In this document: positions 10,511 through 19,237 of the stretch, in pieces
Position numbering within the stretch: the first letter of the stretch is position 1
How the letters are laid out: each line of letters begins with the position of its first letter
Assembly: GCA_963796325.1 (NCBI GenBank)
Contig: CAWCLF010000001.1
Location: 868,001-932,000, forward strand
Length of the DNA: 64,000 bases
Reading direction: 5' to 3'
Origin: CAVYGN01 sp963796325
GTDB taxonomy: Bacteria > Spirochaetota > Brevinematia > Brevinematales > JAOACQ01
The notes under the pieces: generated by a model
Seen by the model: only the letters and a program-made list of their open reading frames with translations
Database searches by the model: none
What the model was told of the DNA's origin: nothing
Program-made: the position numbers and the translations under genes

Positions 10511-11773
10511 ATGGTTGAAATAGACATTGAATATGTGAAAAGCGGCGATATTCTGGCAAAAACACAGGAATTTGTTCATTATCATAGAAGCGGTGTTTCA
10601 ACCTTTACGGATCTCAGGAAAGGGACCAGATTGACAGATAAGACAATCGACAGATTAAAATTTTTAGGTGTCGACACTTTATGCATTGAAGACAGTTTTA
10701 TAGAGCAAACTTCCGAAGACAGGATTTTTGAATATTCGTCCGAAGATAAAAGAAAATCGATTCAAAAAATTATGCCGATGTTCGATTCGTTAAAAAGCAG
10801 GCAAAATTTCGACATCAGTGAAATTGAAAACGCTGTTTTCGATTTAATTAATGATTTGATGGCGGTTATGAAAAATAATTATATTTTTTCTGTCTTGCCG
10901 CCGGTTATAACCGAAGTGGATTCTTACGGTTCATATACTCTTGAACACAGCATCAATTGTGTTTTTTATTCAATTGTTTTATCTTTGCAGATATCGGATG
11001 TAATAAATCAATTCAGATTATCGGAAAGGGGGATGAAATATTTAAGAGAAGGAAACGCATATTTTTATATAGCTATGAATGCATTGTTTCATGACGTGGG
11101 TAAAATAAAAGTTTCATCCGAAGTACTGGATAAAAAAGGAAGATTGAATGATGCCGAATATAAAGAGATTCAAAATCATCCTAAATACGGTCTGGATCTC
11201 TTAAGAGAAATAAATGATATTAACCTCGGCAGGGGTTTAAAACAGGTGCCTTTGACTTATCTGGTCGGCTGTTTATATCATCATAATAACTGGAATGGAA
11301 CAGGGTATCCTTCAGTGCTTGATAAGGGAGTTGTTGTCAGGTATTCCGAAAGAAGCATTCCGCTGATCGGCAGAATCTGCGCCGTGGTCGATAAATTCGC
11401 CGCCATTACAAGTCCGAGGCCTTACAGGGAAAAAATTCATACTGCCCTGGCGATAAAATATTTAAAGCAGGATCTAGGGATCACGTTAGATCCTGTTCTG
11501 GGCCAGAAATTTATAAATGTTATATGCCCCTTCAAAGTGGGTTCGACCGTTAAACTTTCTAACGGCGACCTGGGATTGATAAAGGCTGTGGATACGAAAG
11601 AAAAATTTAATCCGGTTATTATGCCTTATATGAGAAAGCTTGACAACAATGAATTTATTAAACTTATTAACCGGCCATGCCAGAAAATTCTCGATGCCGA
11701 GTATGATATCGTTTTAAATGATAAATTTTATAAAAGTGAAATTTATAATTCAATAAATACCTGTTTCGCATGA
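10511..11773 (+). CDS. HD-GYP domain cyclic-di-GMP phosphodiesterase
   Basis: A 420-residue protein without a membrane segment. The N-terminal 130 residues match the short domain often found before HD-GYP units (VEIDIEYVKSGDILAKT...LTDKTIDRLKFLGV). The HD-GYP domain begins with EHSINCVFYSI (about 145). It shows the metal-binding ALFHDVGKIKVSSEVLDKKG (about 197), HPKYGLDLLRE, HHNNWNGTGYP (about 257; the canonical form is HHE-x-DGxGYP, so one acidic ligand is Asn here) and VVDKFAAITSPRPYR. A PilZ-like or SH3-like tail follows. The family hydrolyses c-di-GMP to pGpG or GMP; the HHNN variation leaves some doubt about activity. It is a single-gene unit with its own strong promoter, converging on the next gene. 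Confidence 0.88.
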   Translation: MVEIDIEYVKSGDILAKTQEFVHYHRSGVSTFTDLRKGTRLTDKTIDRLKFLGVDTLCIEDSFIEQTSEDRIFEYSSEDKRKSIQKIMPMFDSLKSRQNFDISEIENAVFDLINDLMAVMKNNYIFSVLPPVITEVDSYGSYTLEHSINCVFYSIVLSLQISDVINQFRLSERGMKYLREGNAYFYIAMNALFHDVGKIKVSSEVLDKKGRLNDAEYKEIQNHPKYGLDLLREINDINLGRGLKQVPLTYLVGCLYHHNNWNGTGYPSVLDKGVVVRYSERSIPLIGRICAVVDKFAAITSPRPYREKIHTALAIKYLKQDLGITLDPVLGQKFINVICPFKVGSTVKLSNGDLGLIKAVDTKEKFNPVIMPYMRKLDNNEFIKLINRPCQKILDAEYDIVLNDKFYKSEIYNSINTCFA

Positions 11774-11802
11774 CCGGTTAACCGAAGTTTGCGGCCGATT
11801 TT

Positions 11803-12057
11803 TTATCTTCTCCATAAATAATCTTCGCCTAATTGTGTAAGGACGATGCAATCGGGATCCTCAATTTCAATGAAGCCTTTCGATACAAGAGAATTCATAA
11901 CATTTTCCAGGTCGGTATAATTGGCCGGGCTCATATATTTGCGGCTGCGCAGGGCGTCAAGAATATTCTTCTTTGAAATACTGCCGCCGGTTATTGTTTG
12001 ATAATGCCTGAATATTTCTAAAAATTCTTTCTCCGCATTATTTAAATTTTCTGACAT
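11803..12057 (-). CDS. small winged-helix-like protein
   Basis: Starting at ATG 12057 (after an AAGGGG-containing leader) this encodes 84 residues; the frame is open further upstream to 12144, but that part (MLIHHALLLL...) lacks a ribosome site. The sequence EKEFLEIFRHYQ...SKKNILDALRSRKY...DLENVMNSLVSKGFIEI...CIVLTQLGEDYLW has three helices and a two-strand wing, as in archaeal-type and MarR-like winged-helix DNA-binding domains. I do not recognise a specific family. It converges on the HD-GYP gene (30 bp apart). DNA binding is inferred from the fold pattern only. Confidence 0.55.
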   Translation of the reverse strand: MSENLNNAEKEFLEIFRHYQTITGGSISKKNILDALRSRKYMSPANYTDLENVMNSLVSKGFIEIEDPDCIVLTQLGEDYLWRR

Positions 12058-12230
12058 TTCCCGGCCCCTTATGAAAAATAATCTATTTTCCTCGCTCCCG
12101 ATAAAGGATTCGGTTAGGAGCAATAAGGCGTGATGAATCAACAATTCTTTGTATAATAATTAAAATAATATGATTAAGCAAGAAAAGCGCCTGTTTTTGG
12201 CTGTCCCGGCAAATAAAAAAAAGGGTTAAA

Positions 12231-12264
12231 AAACAGGGGCTGCCTTTTTAGGACAGCCCCTTTT
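12231..12264 (-). terminator. intrinsic terminator of the FN3 lipoprotein gene
   Basis: AGGGGCTG (12235-12242) pairs perfectly with CAGCCCCT (12254-12261). Read on the minus strand the stem is followed by a GTTTTTT tract, and it is preceded by AAAA, so it can also work in the other direction. It lies 8 bp after the lipoprotein stop codon. Confidence 0.85.
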
Positions 12265-12271
12265 AAAGGTT

Positions 12272-13636
12272 TCAGTTTGTCAGGATTATGGAGACGATCG
12301 CTGCCGCCCCGACATATAAGCTCGAATGAGGGAGAGCGTTGGTAAACAGCACGCCGTCGACAGACAAGGTCGTTAAGCCCTGCATACCGATTCCTACCAG
12401 GACGAACATCGGCATGTTGGTATATACGGAGGCGGGGTTTGTGTAAGTGCTGTTATCCGGTACGAGTGCCGTTGTAGCGCCTGTCGGGAAATCGAACGGC
12501 TGTTCACCTAATACGGTATTTGTATAGTAGTACCAGTTGCCGAAATTTTGATCCATCACCCCGACAAAGTAATTTGCCCCTGCCGTTGGAGCGCCCCCGG
12601 ACCAGGTGACGGTATTGGTAACCGAATTAGTCCATATCGTGCCGTTCAATGGGACTGTGACCGAAGGGTAGCTTGTGAAATTCGTTCCGACAGCGATGTA
12701 ATGTCTGCCGGCATCGGACACATCCACAGTAATAAGAGCGCCTGCCGAATAAGGATCGCCGTTATTTTGATAGCCGGTTCCGCTGAAGGGCAATGAGACG
12801 CCGTTCACAGTGACGGCATCAGTCGATATCGCGGCGCCGTTATTACTTTCCGTAACGCTTACAAATTCATGAAGGCCGTTACCTGTGCCGGCGTTTACTA
12901 TGACCTGCGAGAAAATATAGGGGACAGGCCTGGCGCTTGCCTGCGGAGAGGCCGCTGATTCTCCGTTGCCGTTGGAAGCCGTACCAATGTAGTAATAAAC
13001 CGTTCCGTCCGAAAGGCCGGTATTCGTATAAGGGCTTGTGACTGCTGCGATTTCAGTCCCGGTGCCCTTAGTTACGCCGGGAGTCGTCGACCAGTAAATG
13101 TTATATGAAGTCGCGTACGGCACTGCGGACCAGGTCAAAACGACAGCTGTGGTCGAAATGGCGGCGGCACTGATGACAGGAGAACTCGGCGGAAGAGTCG
13201 CCTGCGGTGTGGCGCTCACCTGCGCCGATACCGGTCCTTCGCCTCCGCTGTTCACTGCGGTCACAATGTAATAATAGGTGTGTCCATTGGCAACGGTGTT
13301 ATCCGAATAAGGATTCGAGACCCCCGCTGTCTTTGCCCCGTTTGATGTTGTCACTCCGGTTGTTGCGGACCTGTAAATGTTGTACGAAGAAGCCCCTGTA
13401 ACGGCATTCCAGGCAACGATCACCGATCCGTCTCCGGCTGTCGCATTCACACCCGTAGGCTGAGCCGGAGGGCTGACCGAGGAGATGGAGCTGGAACTGG
13501 AACTGCTGCTGGAACTGCCGCCGGTGCTGCTGTTTCCTCCTCCGCCTCCAGAGGGACTTGTCTGGCACCCGCTGAAAGCGGCAAGCGCCGATAATACAAA
13601 AAACCAGATACAGAAATTCCTTCCGAACCGATTCAT
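12272..13636 (-). CDS. lipoprotein with two fibronectin type III domains
   Basis: 454 residues. An N-terminal signal ends in the lipobox LAAFSGC (Cys24), followed by a low-complexity linker of Gly and a run of Ser. Two FN3 domains follow: residues about 58-145 (PTGVNATAGDGSVIVAWN, SYNIYRS, YYYIVTAVNSGGEGPVS) and about 150-240 (VVLTWSAVPYATSYNIYWS, YYYIGTASNGNGESAAS). The C-terminal 210 residues are a beta-rich region of unknown type (WTNSVTNTVTWSGGAPTAG). It is probably an outer-membrane-anchored surface or periplasmic binding protein. GGAGG lies 5 nt before ATG 13636, and a promoter lies at 13698-13725. Single-gene unit with terminator. Ligand unknown. Confidence 0.85.
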   Translation of the reverse strand: MNRFGRNFCIWFFVLSALAAFSGCQTSPSGGGGGNSSTGGSSSSSSSSSSISSVSPPAQPTGVNATAGDGSVIVAWNAVTGASSYNIYRSATTGVTTSNGAKTAGVSNPYSDNTVANGHTYYYIVTAVNSGGEGPVSAQVSATPQATLPPSSPVISAAAISTTAVVLTWSAVPYATSYNIYWSTTPGVTKGTGTEIAAVTSPYTNTGLSDGTVYYYIGTASNGNGESAASPQASARPVPYIFSQVIVNAGTGNGLHEFVSVTESNNGAAISTDAVTVNGVSLPFSGTGYQNNGDPYSAGALITVDVSDAGRHYIAVGTNFTSYPSVTVPLNGTIWTNSVTNTVTWSGGAPTAGANYFVGVMDQNFGNWYYYTNTVLGEQPFDFPTGATTALVPDNSTYTNPASVYTNMPMFVLVGIGMQGLTTLSVDGVLFTNALPHSSLYVGAAAIVSIILTN

Positions 13637-13697
13637 AGAACCTCCTTTTTTACTAAGGATTTTTTTAGAATGGCAGGATGCCAGCGATATGATTTTT

Positions 13698-13725
13698 ATA
13701 TTAAATCTATTTTTATATTTGTCAA
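13698..13725 (-). promoter_or_regulatory. sigma-70 promoter of the FN3 lipoprotein gene
   Basis: On the minus strand: TTGACA (13725-13720), 16-bp spacer, TAATAT (13703-13698), about 55 bp before the lipoprotein start. Confidence 0.6.
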
Positions 13726-13905
13726 TACGTTAAATGCTAAATTGATGTTATTTAATTGTTACGTCTTTTTGCATGAAATTAACAAGGGACGGCGTAATCG
13801 TCAAGAGGATGTTAAATGCAATTAAATGATTGAAAACGACCTTGCGCCCGGATGGAACTTGACCCCGTAAACCGGTTTGCTTTTATGTTTAATTGCCTGT
13901 ATTTT

Positions 13906-14103
13906 TCAGAAAGCCTCCTTTAATGAACAGACAAAAGTTTCCGCCTCAGTTCCACGCGGTTGCGGGGTGCTCTTTCCGCTTCCGGAAGGCCCCATCACGC
14001 AGACCATTTCGCCCCGTCCGATAGTGCATGAAACGCCTTTCAGGGCATGCACATCCGTTCTGCCCAGATGGTAGGTTTTCGATATATTCTCGATTGCAAT
14101 CAT
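13906..14103 (-). pseudogene. truncated ABC transporter ATPase (MacB/LolD type)
   Basis: The 65-codon frame begins as a standard export-type ABC ATPase: MIAIENISKTYHLG, DVHALKGVSCTIGRGEM and the Walker A GPSGSGKST. Immediately after Walker A the homology stops and 20 unrelated residues (PQPRGTEAETFVCSLKEAF) lead to TGA. The signature motif, Walker B and H-loop are missing, and I see none of them in the following 270 bp. An intact AAGGAG ribosome site precedes the ATG, so the 5' end is preserved while about 70% of the gene is deleted. No permease gene is nearby. It is best read as a deletion remnant. The non-coding stretches on either side (13726-13905 and 14104-14369) show nothing else I can support. 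Confidence 0.8.
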
Positions 14104-14369
14104 AATAACTCCTTTGACCTTTAACGGCCGTTTTTTTCGGTTAAGTATACTCTGCCGGGGGGCAGGGCTTCCATTCCCTGTTTGTATGAAAATTCAGGCC
14201 GCTGCATGTATAACCTGAAAGTATGAAAGGAAAGGATTCTAAGGATTTAGGGGCAGATGGATATCGCTGACATTTTGAAGCAGGCAGGCGCAAAATAGGT
14301 TGCTTTTTTTATCGGGCTAATTATAATGAAAGATATGGCCTTCCGGAATAATATTAAAAGGGGTTTTTT

Positions 14370-14936
14370 ATGGATGTAAAGGGAATAGCGTTTGTTTCAA
14401 GGAAAAAAGCCATAATTTCCCAATTCGGGGAAGACAAGTTTAATGAATTGATGCATGAACTGGGTGAAAAAGATGAATTTTTTAAGCTGCATGGGGATAT
14501 TTCCCTGACGGACATATTTCCCGTAGAAAAGTACCTTATGTTCAATGACCTTATGCTGCAGAAGTTTTACAACAATAATATAGAAGCTTATTGGACAATG
14601 GGGGAAAAGTCGGCTGAATTTGCCCTGGTTGACGGCCCTTATAAGGTCCTGTTAAAGAATAGAAATATAGAACGCGCGCTGACAGAGTCGCTGCCGGTTA
14701 TCTGGAAGCTGTATTATACGGAGGGGGATGTGAGGATCAAGTGTGAAGCAGGGACCGCCGAGGTCGAGTTCTATAATCTTCCTATGAATCACTCTTACTT
14801 TGAAAACACCTTTATGGGATATGTTTATAAATTGATCGAACTTTGCGGGGGTAAATCCATCACATTTGAAAAGCTTAAAACAATCCAGAGAGGCGATAAA
14901 GAAATAAATTATAAATTCCATTACATAGAAGATTAA
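14370..14936 (+). CDS. conserved-looking protein of unknown function
   Basis: 188 residues, no signal peptide or membrane segment, AGGGG 6 nt before the ATG. Features: MDVKGIAFVSRKKAIISQFGEDKFNELMHELG, LTDIFPVEKYLMFNDLMLQKFY, a central GEKSAEFALVDGPYK, and a C-terminal half with YVYKLIELCGGKSITFEKLKTIQRGDKEINYKFHY. The overall order (helical N-terminus, FP-x-x-x-Y-L, then a mixed alpha/beta C-terminus ending in a beta strand) is reminiscent of the DUF2378/V4R-like sensor proteins of delta-proteobacteria. I cannot confirm this without a profile search. It lies 34 bp upstream of apbE on the same strand, so the two may be co-transcribed. Confidence 0.6.
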   Translation: MDVKGIAFVSRKKAIISQFGEDKFNELMHELGEKDEFFKLHGDISLTDIFPVEKYLMFNDLMLQKFYNNNIEAYWTMGEKSAEFALVDGPYKVLLKNRNIERALTESLPVIWKLYYTEGDVRIKCEAGTAEVEFYNLPMNHSYFENTFMGYVYKLIELCGGKSITFEKLKTIQRGDKEINYKFHYIED

Positions 14937-14979
14937 CATCTTTTATACACTCTATTCTTGAATTCAAGCGGTGCATATT

Positions 14980-15957
14980 ATGAACTCCCGTTTCATTGTT
15001 TTTTCGATTTTATTATTTTTTCTTGCCGGGGGATGCCTGGATCGCGAAGTTAAAAAATATGAATTCGATGAATATCTCATGCATACCGATTTTAAAATCA
15101 TATTATATTCGGAAATCAGCGGGCAGGCCGCCCGGAAGCTTGCGCTGCAGGCTTTCGGCATCTGCCGGGACCTTGAAAACAGGTACAGCACGACAATCAC
15201 AAACTCTCTCATTTACAGATTAAACCGGAAAGGTTATATGCGCATTGATCCGGAAACATACTCAATCCTGAAAAAAGCCCTCCAGCTTTCAGCAATGTCC
15301 GGGGGTAAATTCGATATAACGATATACCCCCTCATGAAAATCTGGGGGTTTGAGAATGCGGATCGCCGGATTCCCGGCAGGAAGGAAATTACAGAGGCTT
15401 TAAAGCGTATTGGTTATAAAAATATTATTCTGTTCCCGGGTTCCGTCAGGTTGTTAAACGGGGCGGAAATCAACCTCGGAGGGATCCTGAAGGGCTATGC
15501 TGTCAATAAAATGATAGGTTTTCTGAAATCGGGGAAGATCGCCGGGGGAATTGTCGACGCGGGAGGCAACCTGGGGGTTTTCGGAAGGAAACCTGACGGA
15601 ACGGAATGGAATATAGGAATCCGAAATCCCCGCGGAGGGGGGATTTTTAGATCGATCCATATGGACCCGGACAATTCGGTCGCCACATCCGGCGATTACG
15701 AACAATTCCTTATGACAAACAATATCCGTTATTCCCACATATTCGACCCGGCAACAGGCTATCCTGCAAGGAGTTCGGTTGCGAGCGTCAGCGTGATCAG
15801 GCCGTATCCTGAAAATTCGGACGGCTATTCGTGCTCCTTCTTCCTTATGGGGCCGGAATCCGGCATCGCCTATGCCGATAAGCATGGAATCCCGGTATTT
15901 TATATTATGGAAACAAACAGCGTACTTTACACGGCTCAGTCCGCCCTGTGGAAATGA
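14980..15957 (+). CDS. apbE: FAD:protein FMN transferase (ApbE), lipoprotein
   Basis: 325 residues. It transfers FMN from FAD to a Thr/Ser in exported S/T-G-A-T motifs. The signal ends in the lipobox LAGGC, so it is anchored on the periplasmic side. Family motifs in order: SGGKFDITIYPLMKIWGF (about 107), INLGGILKGYAVNKM (about 168), DAGGNLGVFG, VATSGDYEQF and HIFDPATGYPARSS (about 262). A GTG 9 nt upstream (14971) is an alternative start; neither has a clear ribosome site. It lies beside the Rnf operon (transcribed toward it), whose RnfG carries DAITGATITS and RnfD DAVTSATS, its expected substrates. The call is secure; the partner assignment is a strong inference. Confidence 0.93.
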   Translation: MNSRFIVFSILLFFLAGGCLDREVKKYEFDEYLMHTDFKIILYSEISGQAARKLALQAFGICRDLENRYSTTITNSLIYRLNRKGYMRIDPETYSILKKALQLSAMSGGKFDITIYPLMKIWGFENADRRIPGRKEITEALKRIGYKNIILFPGSVRLLNGAEINLGGILKGYAVNKMIGFLKSGKIAGGIVDAGGNLGVFGRKPDGTEWNIGIRNPRGGGIFRSIHMDPDNSVATSGDYEQFLMTNNIRYSHIFDPATGYPARSSVASVSVIRPYPENSDGYSCSFFLMGPESGIAYADKHGIPVFYIMETNSVLYTAQSALWK

Positions 15958-15978
15958 CTCCGGCAGACCCGATGTAAT

Positions 15979-16477
15979 TTATAAGTAAGCCGCGATCCCC
16001 AGCTGGATATTCAAAGGATCGATAATAAAACTATTAATGGTGAAAGGCCCCGAATCTACTTCCGGATCTATCACTTCATACTGTTGTTTGAAGGATGCTA
16101 TCAGGCCGTATTCGGCGAAAAGGCTCAAATTCTTTGTCATAAACCATTCCGCTCCCAGGCAAATTCTTAACCCGATGCTCCAGCTGGAAGTGGACATAAG
16201 AGGCCAATTATTATTATTGCTGATATAACTTACAGAAACCGCCGGACCTATGCCTATATAAGCTTTTACAGGATCTGACGGGTTGATGTAATACTGGTAA
16301 TCCGCGATAATGCCGAATGTCATTGAAATTTCCGAATCATCATAGTTTTGGTAGGCTGAACTCCAGTGCATATCCTGCCGGAGGATACGGGCTGTTCGTC
16401 GATATTTCATCGGCAAAAACGATTGAAGCGATGAATAGAAAATTTGCCAGGAAAACTCCGATTATGAAATTTTTCAT
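15979..16477 (-). pseudogene. outer-membrane beta-barrel protein, frameshifted
   Basis: Two frames make one protein. From ATG 16477 (AAGGAG 7 nt upstream) 45 codons encode a clear signal peptide (MKNFIIGVFLANFLFIASIV, FA cut site, then DEISTNSP) ending at TGA 16340-16342. The other frame, open to the stop at 15979, encodes an opacity-like barrel: alternating strands such as EISMTFGIIADYQYYI, AYIGIGPAVSVSYI, WSIGLRICLGAEWF, LSLFAEYGLIASF, and a terminal LNIQLGIAAYL. Removing one base somewhere between about 16360 and 16440 would join them to a mature protein of roughly 140 residues. It is either a real frameshift or an assembly insertion. It lies 59 bp after rnfB on the same strand. Confidence 0.7.
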
Positions 16478-16536
16478 TTGTTTCTCCTTTTATTTCAGAT
16501 CCATAATTTTATTGTAAAGAAGGGTTTAATGTCGAT

Positions 16537-17424
16537 CTAAAAGTAGTATATCCCTCTTTGCTCGTACCCCTTGTAGATAAAATGGTCGCTGTTTTCATTT
16601 TCCGTCCCGGGGAGTACGCCGAAAATTACCGGCCGTATCGCTTTTGTCGGACATTTTGATAAACAGACAGGATTGTAGCAGTTAAGGGCGCAGATACTTT
16701 TATCGACTATAGCCAGGTTGCTGTCCATTTTTATTGCGCCATGAAGACACTGCCCGGCGCAAATTCCGCAGCCGATGCAGCTGACTTTGCAAACCTGCCT
16801 CTTAACCGCTCCCTTATCATGGGAATTGCAATCGACGCGAACCATCGCCTCCCGGTCGATCAATTCGATCAAATTCTTGGGACATGCGGATACGCACTTG
16901 CCGCAGCCGTTGCATTTCTCGCGGTTTACAAGCGGCAGACCTTCCTGGCTCATCCGCATAGCATGGAAAGGGCATGCCCTGACGCATGTACCGTAACCCA
17001 GGCAGCCGTATTTGCATGCTTTATTTCCGCCCTGCAGGAGGTTAGCCGATACGCATCCGCTGATCCCCTCATACTCGAAGTTGTAAACCGCTTTCTCGAA
17101 CGTTCCCGCACATTTTAAGCTTGCAGTCCTTAATTCAACGGAAGCGGCTTTTTTGCCTGTAATTTCAGCAATCTTAAAGGCGACATCCTCTTTCCCGGGT
17201 ATGCACAGGTTTACAGGCACTCCCGGGTTTTTTACTACCGCATCGGCATAACCGAGGCATCCTGCAAAACCGCATGCTCCGCATTGGCCCTTTGGCAGTA
17301 TATCGGCCACTTCGTTGATTAACGGATCGGTTTCAACGGCGAGCCTGCTGTTAGCGAAAGCGAGGACAAGTCCGAACACCAGTCCCAGGCTTATCATCAG
17401 AATAAAAATAAATAATGTGATCAT
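16537..17424 (-). CDS. rnfB: Rnf complex subunit RnfB (iron-sulfur electron carrier)
   Basis: 295 residues. RnfB accepts electrons from ferredoxin on the cytoplasmic face and passes them into the membrane Rnf complex. An N-terminal TM helix (MITLFIFILMISLGLVFG) is followed by the RnfB-type cluster GQCGACGFAGCLGYADAVV ending in NLC (residues about 46-75). Several 4Fe-4S motifs then follow: CKYGCLGYGTCVRACP, CNGCGKCVSACP, CKVSCIGCGICAGQC and CALNCYNPVCLSKCP. The tail (about 30 residues, ending YEQRGIYYF) is not typical and has no motif. It is the last gene of the rseC-rnfCDGEAB operon, 24 bp after rnfA. Confidence 0.97.
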   Translation of the reverse strand: MITLFIFILMISLGLVFGLVLAFANSRLAVETDPLINEVADILPKGQCGACGFAGCLGYADAVVKNPGVPVNLCIPGKEDVAFKIAEITGKKAASVELRTASLKCAGTFEKAVYNFEYEGISGCVSANLLQGGNKACKYGCLGYGTCVRACPFHAMRMSQEGLPLVNREKCNGCGKCVSACPKNLIELIDREAMVRVDCNSHDKGAVKRQVCKVSCIGCGICAGQCLHGAIKMDSNLAIVDKSICALNCYNPVCLSKCPTKAIRPVIFGVLPGTENENSDHFIYKGYEQRGIYYF

Positions 17425-17448
17425 GCGATCTCCTTTTTTAAAATGATC

Positions 17449-18030
17449 TTATAAAGGGATCATTCCGTTAAATCCCTGAAATGCGAGCGCCAGAAGACCT
17501 GCAAGCACAAATGTTATCCCGAGGTTCTTTAAAGGTTCCGGAATATCCGATAACTGTATCCTTTCCCTCAGGCTGGCCATCAGGACGAGGGCTAGAACGA
17601 AACCTGTACCTGAACCCACCGCATTGATAACACTTTTTAAGAGGCTGAAGTTCGACTCGGAATTGATCAGCGGTACTCCGAGGACAATGCAATTCGTTGC
17701 GACAAGGAGAAGGTATATTCCCCATGCTCTGTACAATGCGGGAGTGTATTTTTTTATGACCATTTCGAGCACCTGGACAAAACAGGCGATTATTATAACA
17801 AAAACAATAGTGTGCAGGAAAGCCAGATTCAGCGGTATAAGAATAAAATGGTCCGCGAGCCATGCTATAACCGAACTGGCAGTCATTACCGATATAATTG
17901 CCATTCCCATGCTTACAGATGAATTAAGGCTGCCGGAGACACCGAAAAATATGCAGAGGCCCAGGAACCTTGTCAAAACGAAGTTGTTCACGATAGCGGC
18001 GCTCATGAAAATAATAAAATATTCACTCAT
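17449..18030 (-). CDS. rnfA: Rnf complex membrane subunit RnfA
   Basis: 193 residues, six predicted TM helices, one of the paired homologous subunits (with RnfE) that form the membrane core and hold a 2Fe-2S centre. The key N-terminal motif NNFVLTRFLGLCIFFGV contains the conserved Cys; a second LVATNCIVLGVP lies near residue 108. ATG 18030 is chosen because it overlaps the rnfE stop (8-nt overlap), which indicates translational coupling; an in-frame start 15 nt upstream is less likely. RnfG, RnfE and RnfA are tightly packed, as in other Rnf operons. Confidence 0.97.
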   Translation of the reverse strand: MSEYFIIFMSAAIVNNFVLTRFLGLCIFFGVSGSLNSSVSMGMAIISVMTASSVIAWLADHFILIPLNLAFLHTIVFVIIIACFVQVLEMVIKKYTPALYRAWGIYLLLVATNCIVLGVPLINSESNFSLLKSVINAVGSGTGFVLALVLMASLRERIQLSDIPEPLKNLGITFVLAGLLALAFQGFNGMIPL

Positions 18031-18676
18031 ACATTTCCTCCGCAAGGATCCGGTCTTCCATCACAATTTTCTTTTCTTTTTTCTCATCCAGTTTTCTGCC
18101 GATCATATTGAAGATTCCGATTAAAAGACCGATGACAAGAAATCCTCCCGGAGGAAGGATGATGATAAGGGGTTTAATGTACCAGGCGCCCAGGATTTGA
18201 AGTCCGAAAACTGTTCCGTAACCGAATAATTCCCGGATTATGCTGATTAGAAGCATGGCTCCCGTGAAACCCATGCCCATTCCCAGGCCGTCCAGGAATG
18301 AATGCATCACAGTGTTCCTGGATGCGAACTGTTCCGCTCTTGCAAGTATGATCGCAAAAACTACGATCAGAGCCAGATATATTCCAAGGGCTTTAAACAG
18401 GGAATAAAAGAAAGCCTCAAGCACCAGTTCGACAACTGTGACGATCGTAGCGATAGACATGATAAAAACCGGGACTCTGATTTTGGGATTTATATGGTTT
18501 CTAAAAAGCGACACGACGACATTATTGGCAGTGATGACAAACATAACCGAGAGTCCCATTACAAGAGCGTTTAAGGCGGTTGATGTTACCGCCAGGGCAG
18601 GGCAAAGACTCAGGGCAAGCCTGAAGATCGGGTTTTCATCGAACAATCCTTTGTAAAATATTTTCCAGAGAACCAC
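18023..18676 (-). CDS. rnfE: Rnf complex membrane subunit RnfE
   Basis: 217 residues with six TM helices. It starts WKIFYKGLFDENPIFRLALS, with the LCPALAVTSTALNAL motif (conserved Cys) and RVPVFIMSIATIVTVVEL. This subunit pairs with RnfA. The charged C-terminus (GRKLDEKKEKKIVMED) is cytoplasmic. GGAGG precedes the ATG. It overlaps rnfA by 8 nt and follows rnfG by 12 bp. Confidence 0.96.
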   Translation of the reverse strand: MVLWKIFYKGLFDENPIFRLALSLCPALAVTSTALNALVMGLSVMFVITANNVVVSLFRNHINPKIRVPVFIMSIATIVTVVELVLEAFFYSLFKALGIYLALIVVFAIILARAEQFASRNTVMHSFLDGLGMGMGFTGAMLLISIIRELFGYGTVFGLQILGAWYIKPLIIILPPGGFLVIGLLIGIFNMIGRKLDEKKEKKIVMEDRILAEEMYE

Positions 18677-18688
18677 GAAACCCTCCTT

Positions 18689-19237
18689 TTATCTGTTTTT
18701 TAAATATTCGTCAAATTTTTCCAATCCCTCTTTAACCGCCCTGGTAACCGCCCGCGACGTTATGGTAGCCCCGGTAATAGCGTCTATTTTTGTTTCATCA
18801 TGATCCTTTACCACCTCGAGGTTTCCCATCCCTTTTCCTTCAAACTGGCGCCGGAACTCAGGGAGGGCGGCCCGTTCGCCTAAGCCCGGAGTTTCATTAT
18901 GCGAAAGTATCTTATAATCGATTATTCTTTCATTGGTATCCAGGGCGATCAGGATTTTTATAGTCCCCCCATAGCCCCTGGCTTCGGAAGGTATTATATA
19001 TCCGATCCTGCCTCTTTCATTTTCAGCGGCGAACCACCCCGGTTTATCCGCCACAGGTTTAAAATTTTTAGCCGAAACGATCAGCTCTTTCATAGTCTCT
19101 TCCTTTACGGCTGCGCGGCGCTTTTCCGCGAATGGCGCAGTGAAGAAATAAGTGACGGCCAGCAAAGCTCCGGCTATAAATCCCGCCACTGTCAGGTTCA
19201 ATGCGATCTGTAAAATTTCATTCTTATTATTTTTCAT
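18689..19237 (-). CDS. rnfG: Rnf complex flavoprotein subunit RnfG
   Basis: 182 residues: one N-terminal TM helix (LNLTVAGFIAGALLAVTYFF) and a periplasmic FMN-binding domain. The FMN attachment site DAITGATITSRAV lies at about residue 152; the Thr before S is the residue that ApbE modifies. GGTIKILIALDTNERIIDYKIL and NETPGLGERA are family signatures. The start overlaps the rnfD end by 11 nt. The gene depends on the ApbE encoded at 14980-15957 for its cofactor (inference from the family). Confidence 0.96.
   Translation of the reverse strand: MKNNKNEILQIALNLTVAGFIAGALLAVTYFFTAPFAEKRRAAVKEETMKELIVSAKNFKPVADKPGWFAAENERGRIGYIIPSEARGYGGTIKILIALDTNERIIDYKILSHNETPGLGERAALPEFRRQFEGKGMGNLEVVKDHDETKIDAITGATITSRAVTRAVKEGLEKFDEYLKNR

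Noticed and set aside
13485..13568. Ser/Gly-rich stretch in the FN3 lipoprotein as a tandem repeat element
   Set aside because: It is a low-complexity linker with irregular codons, not a DNA repeat array.
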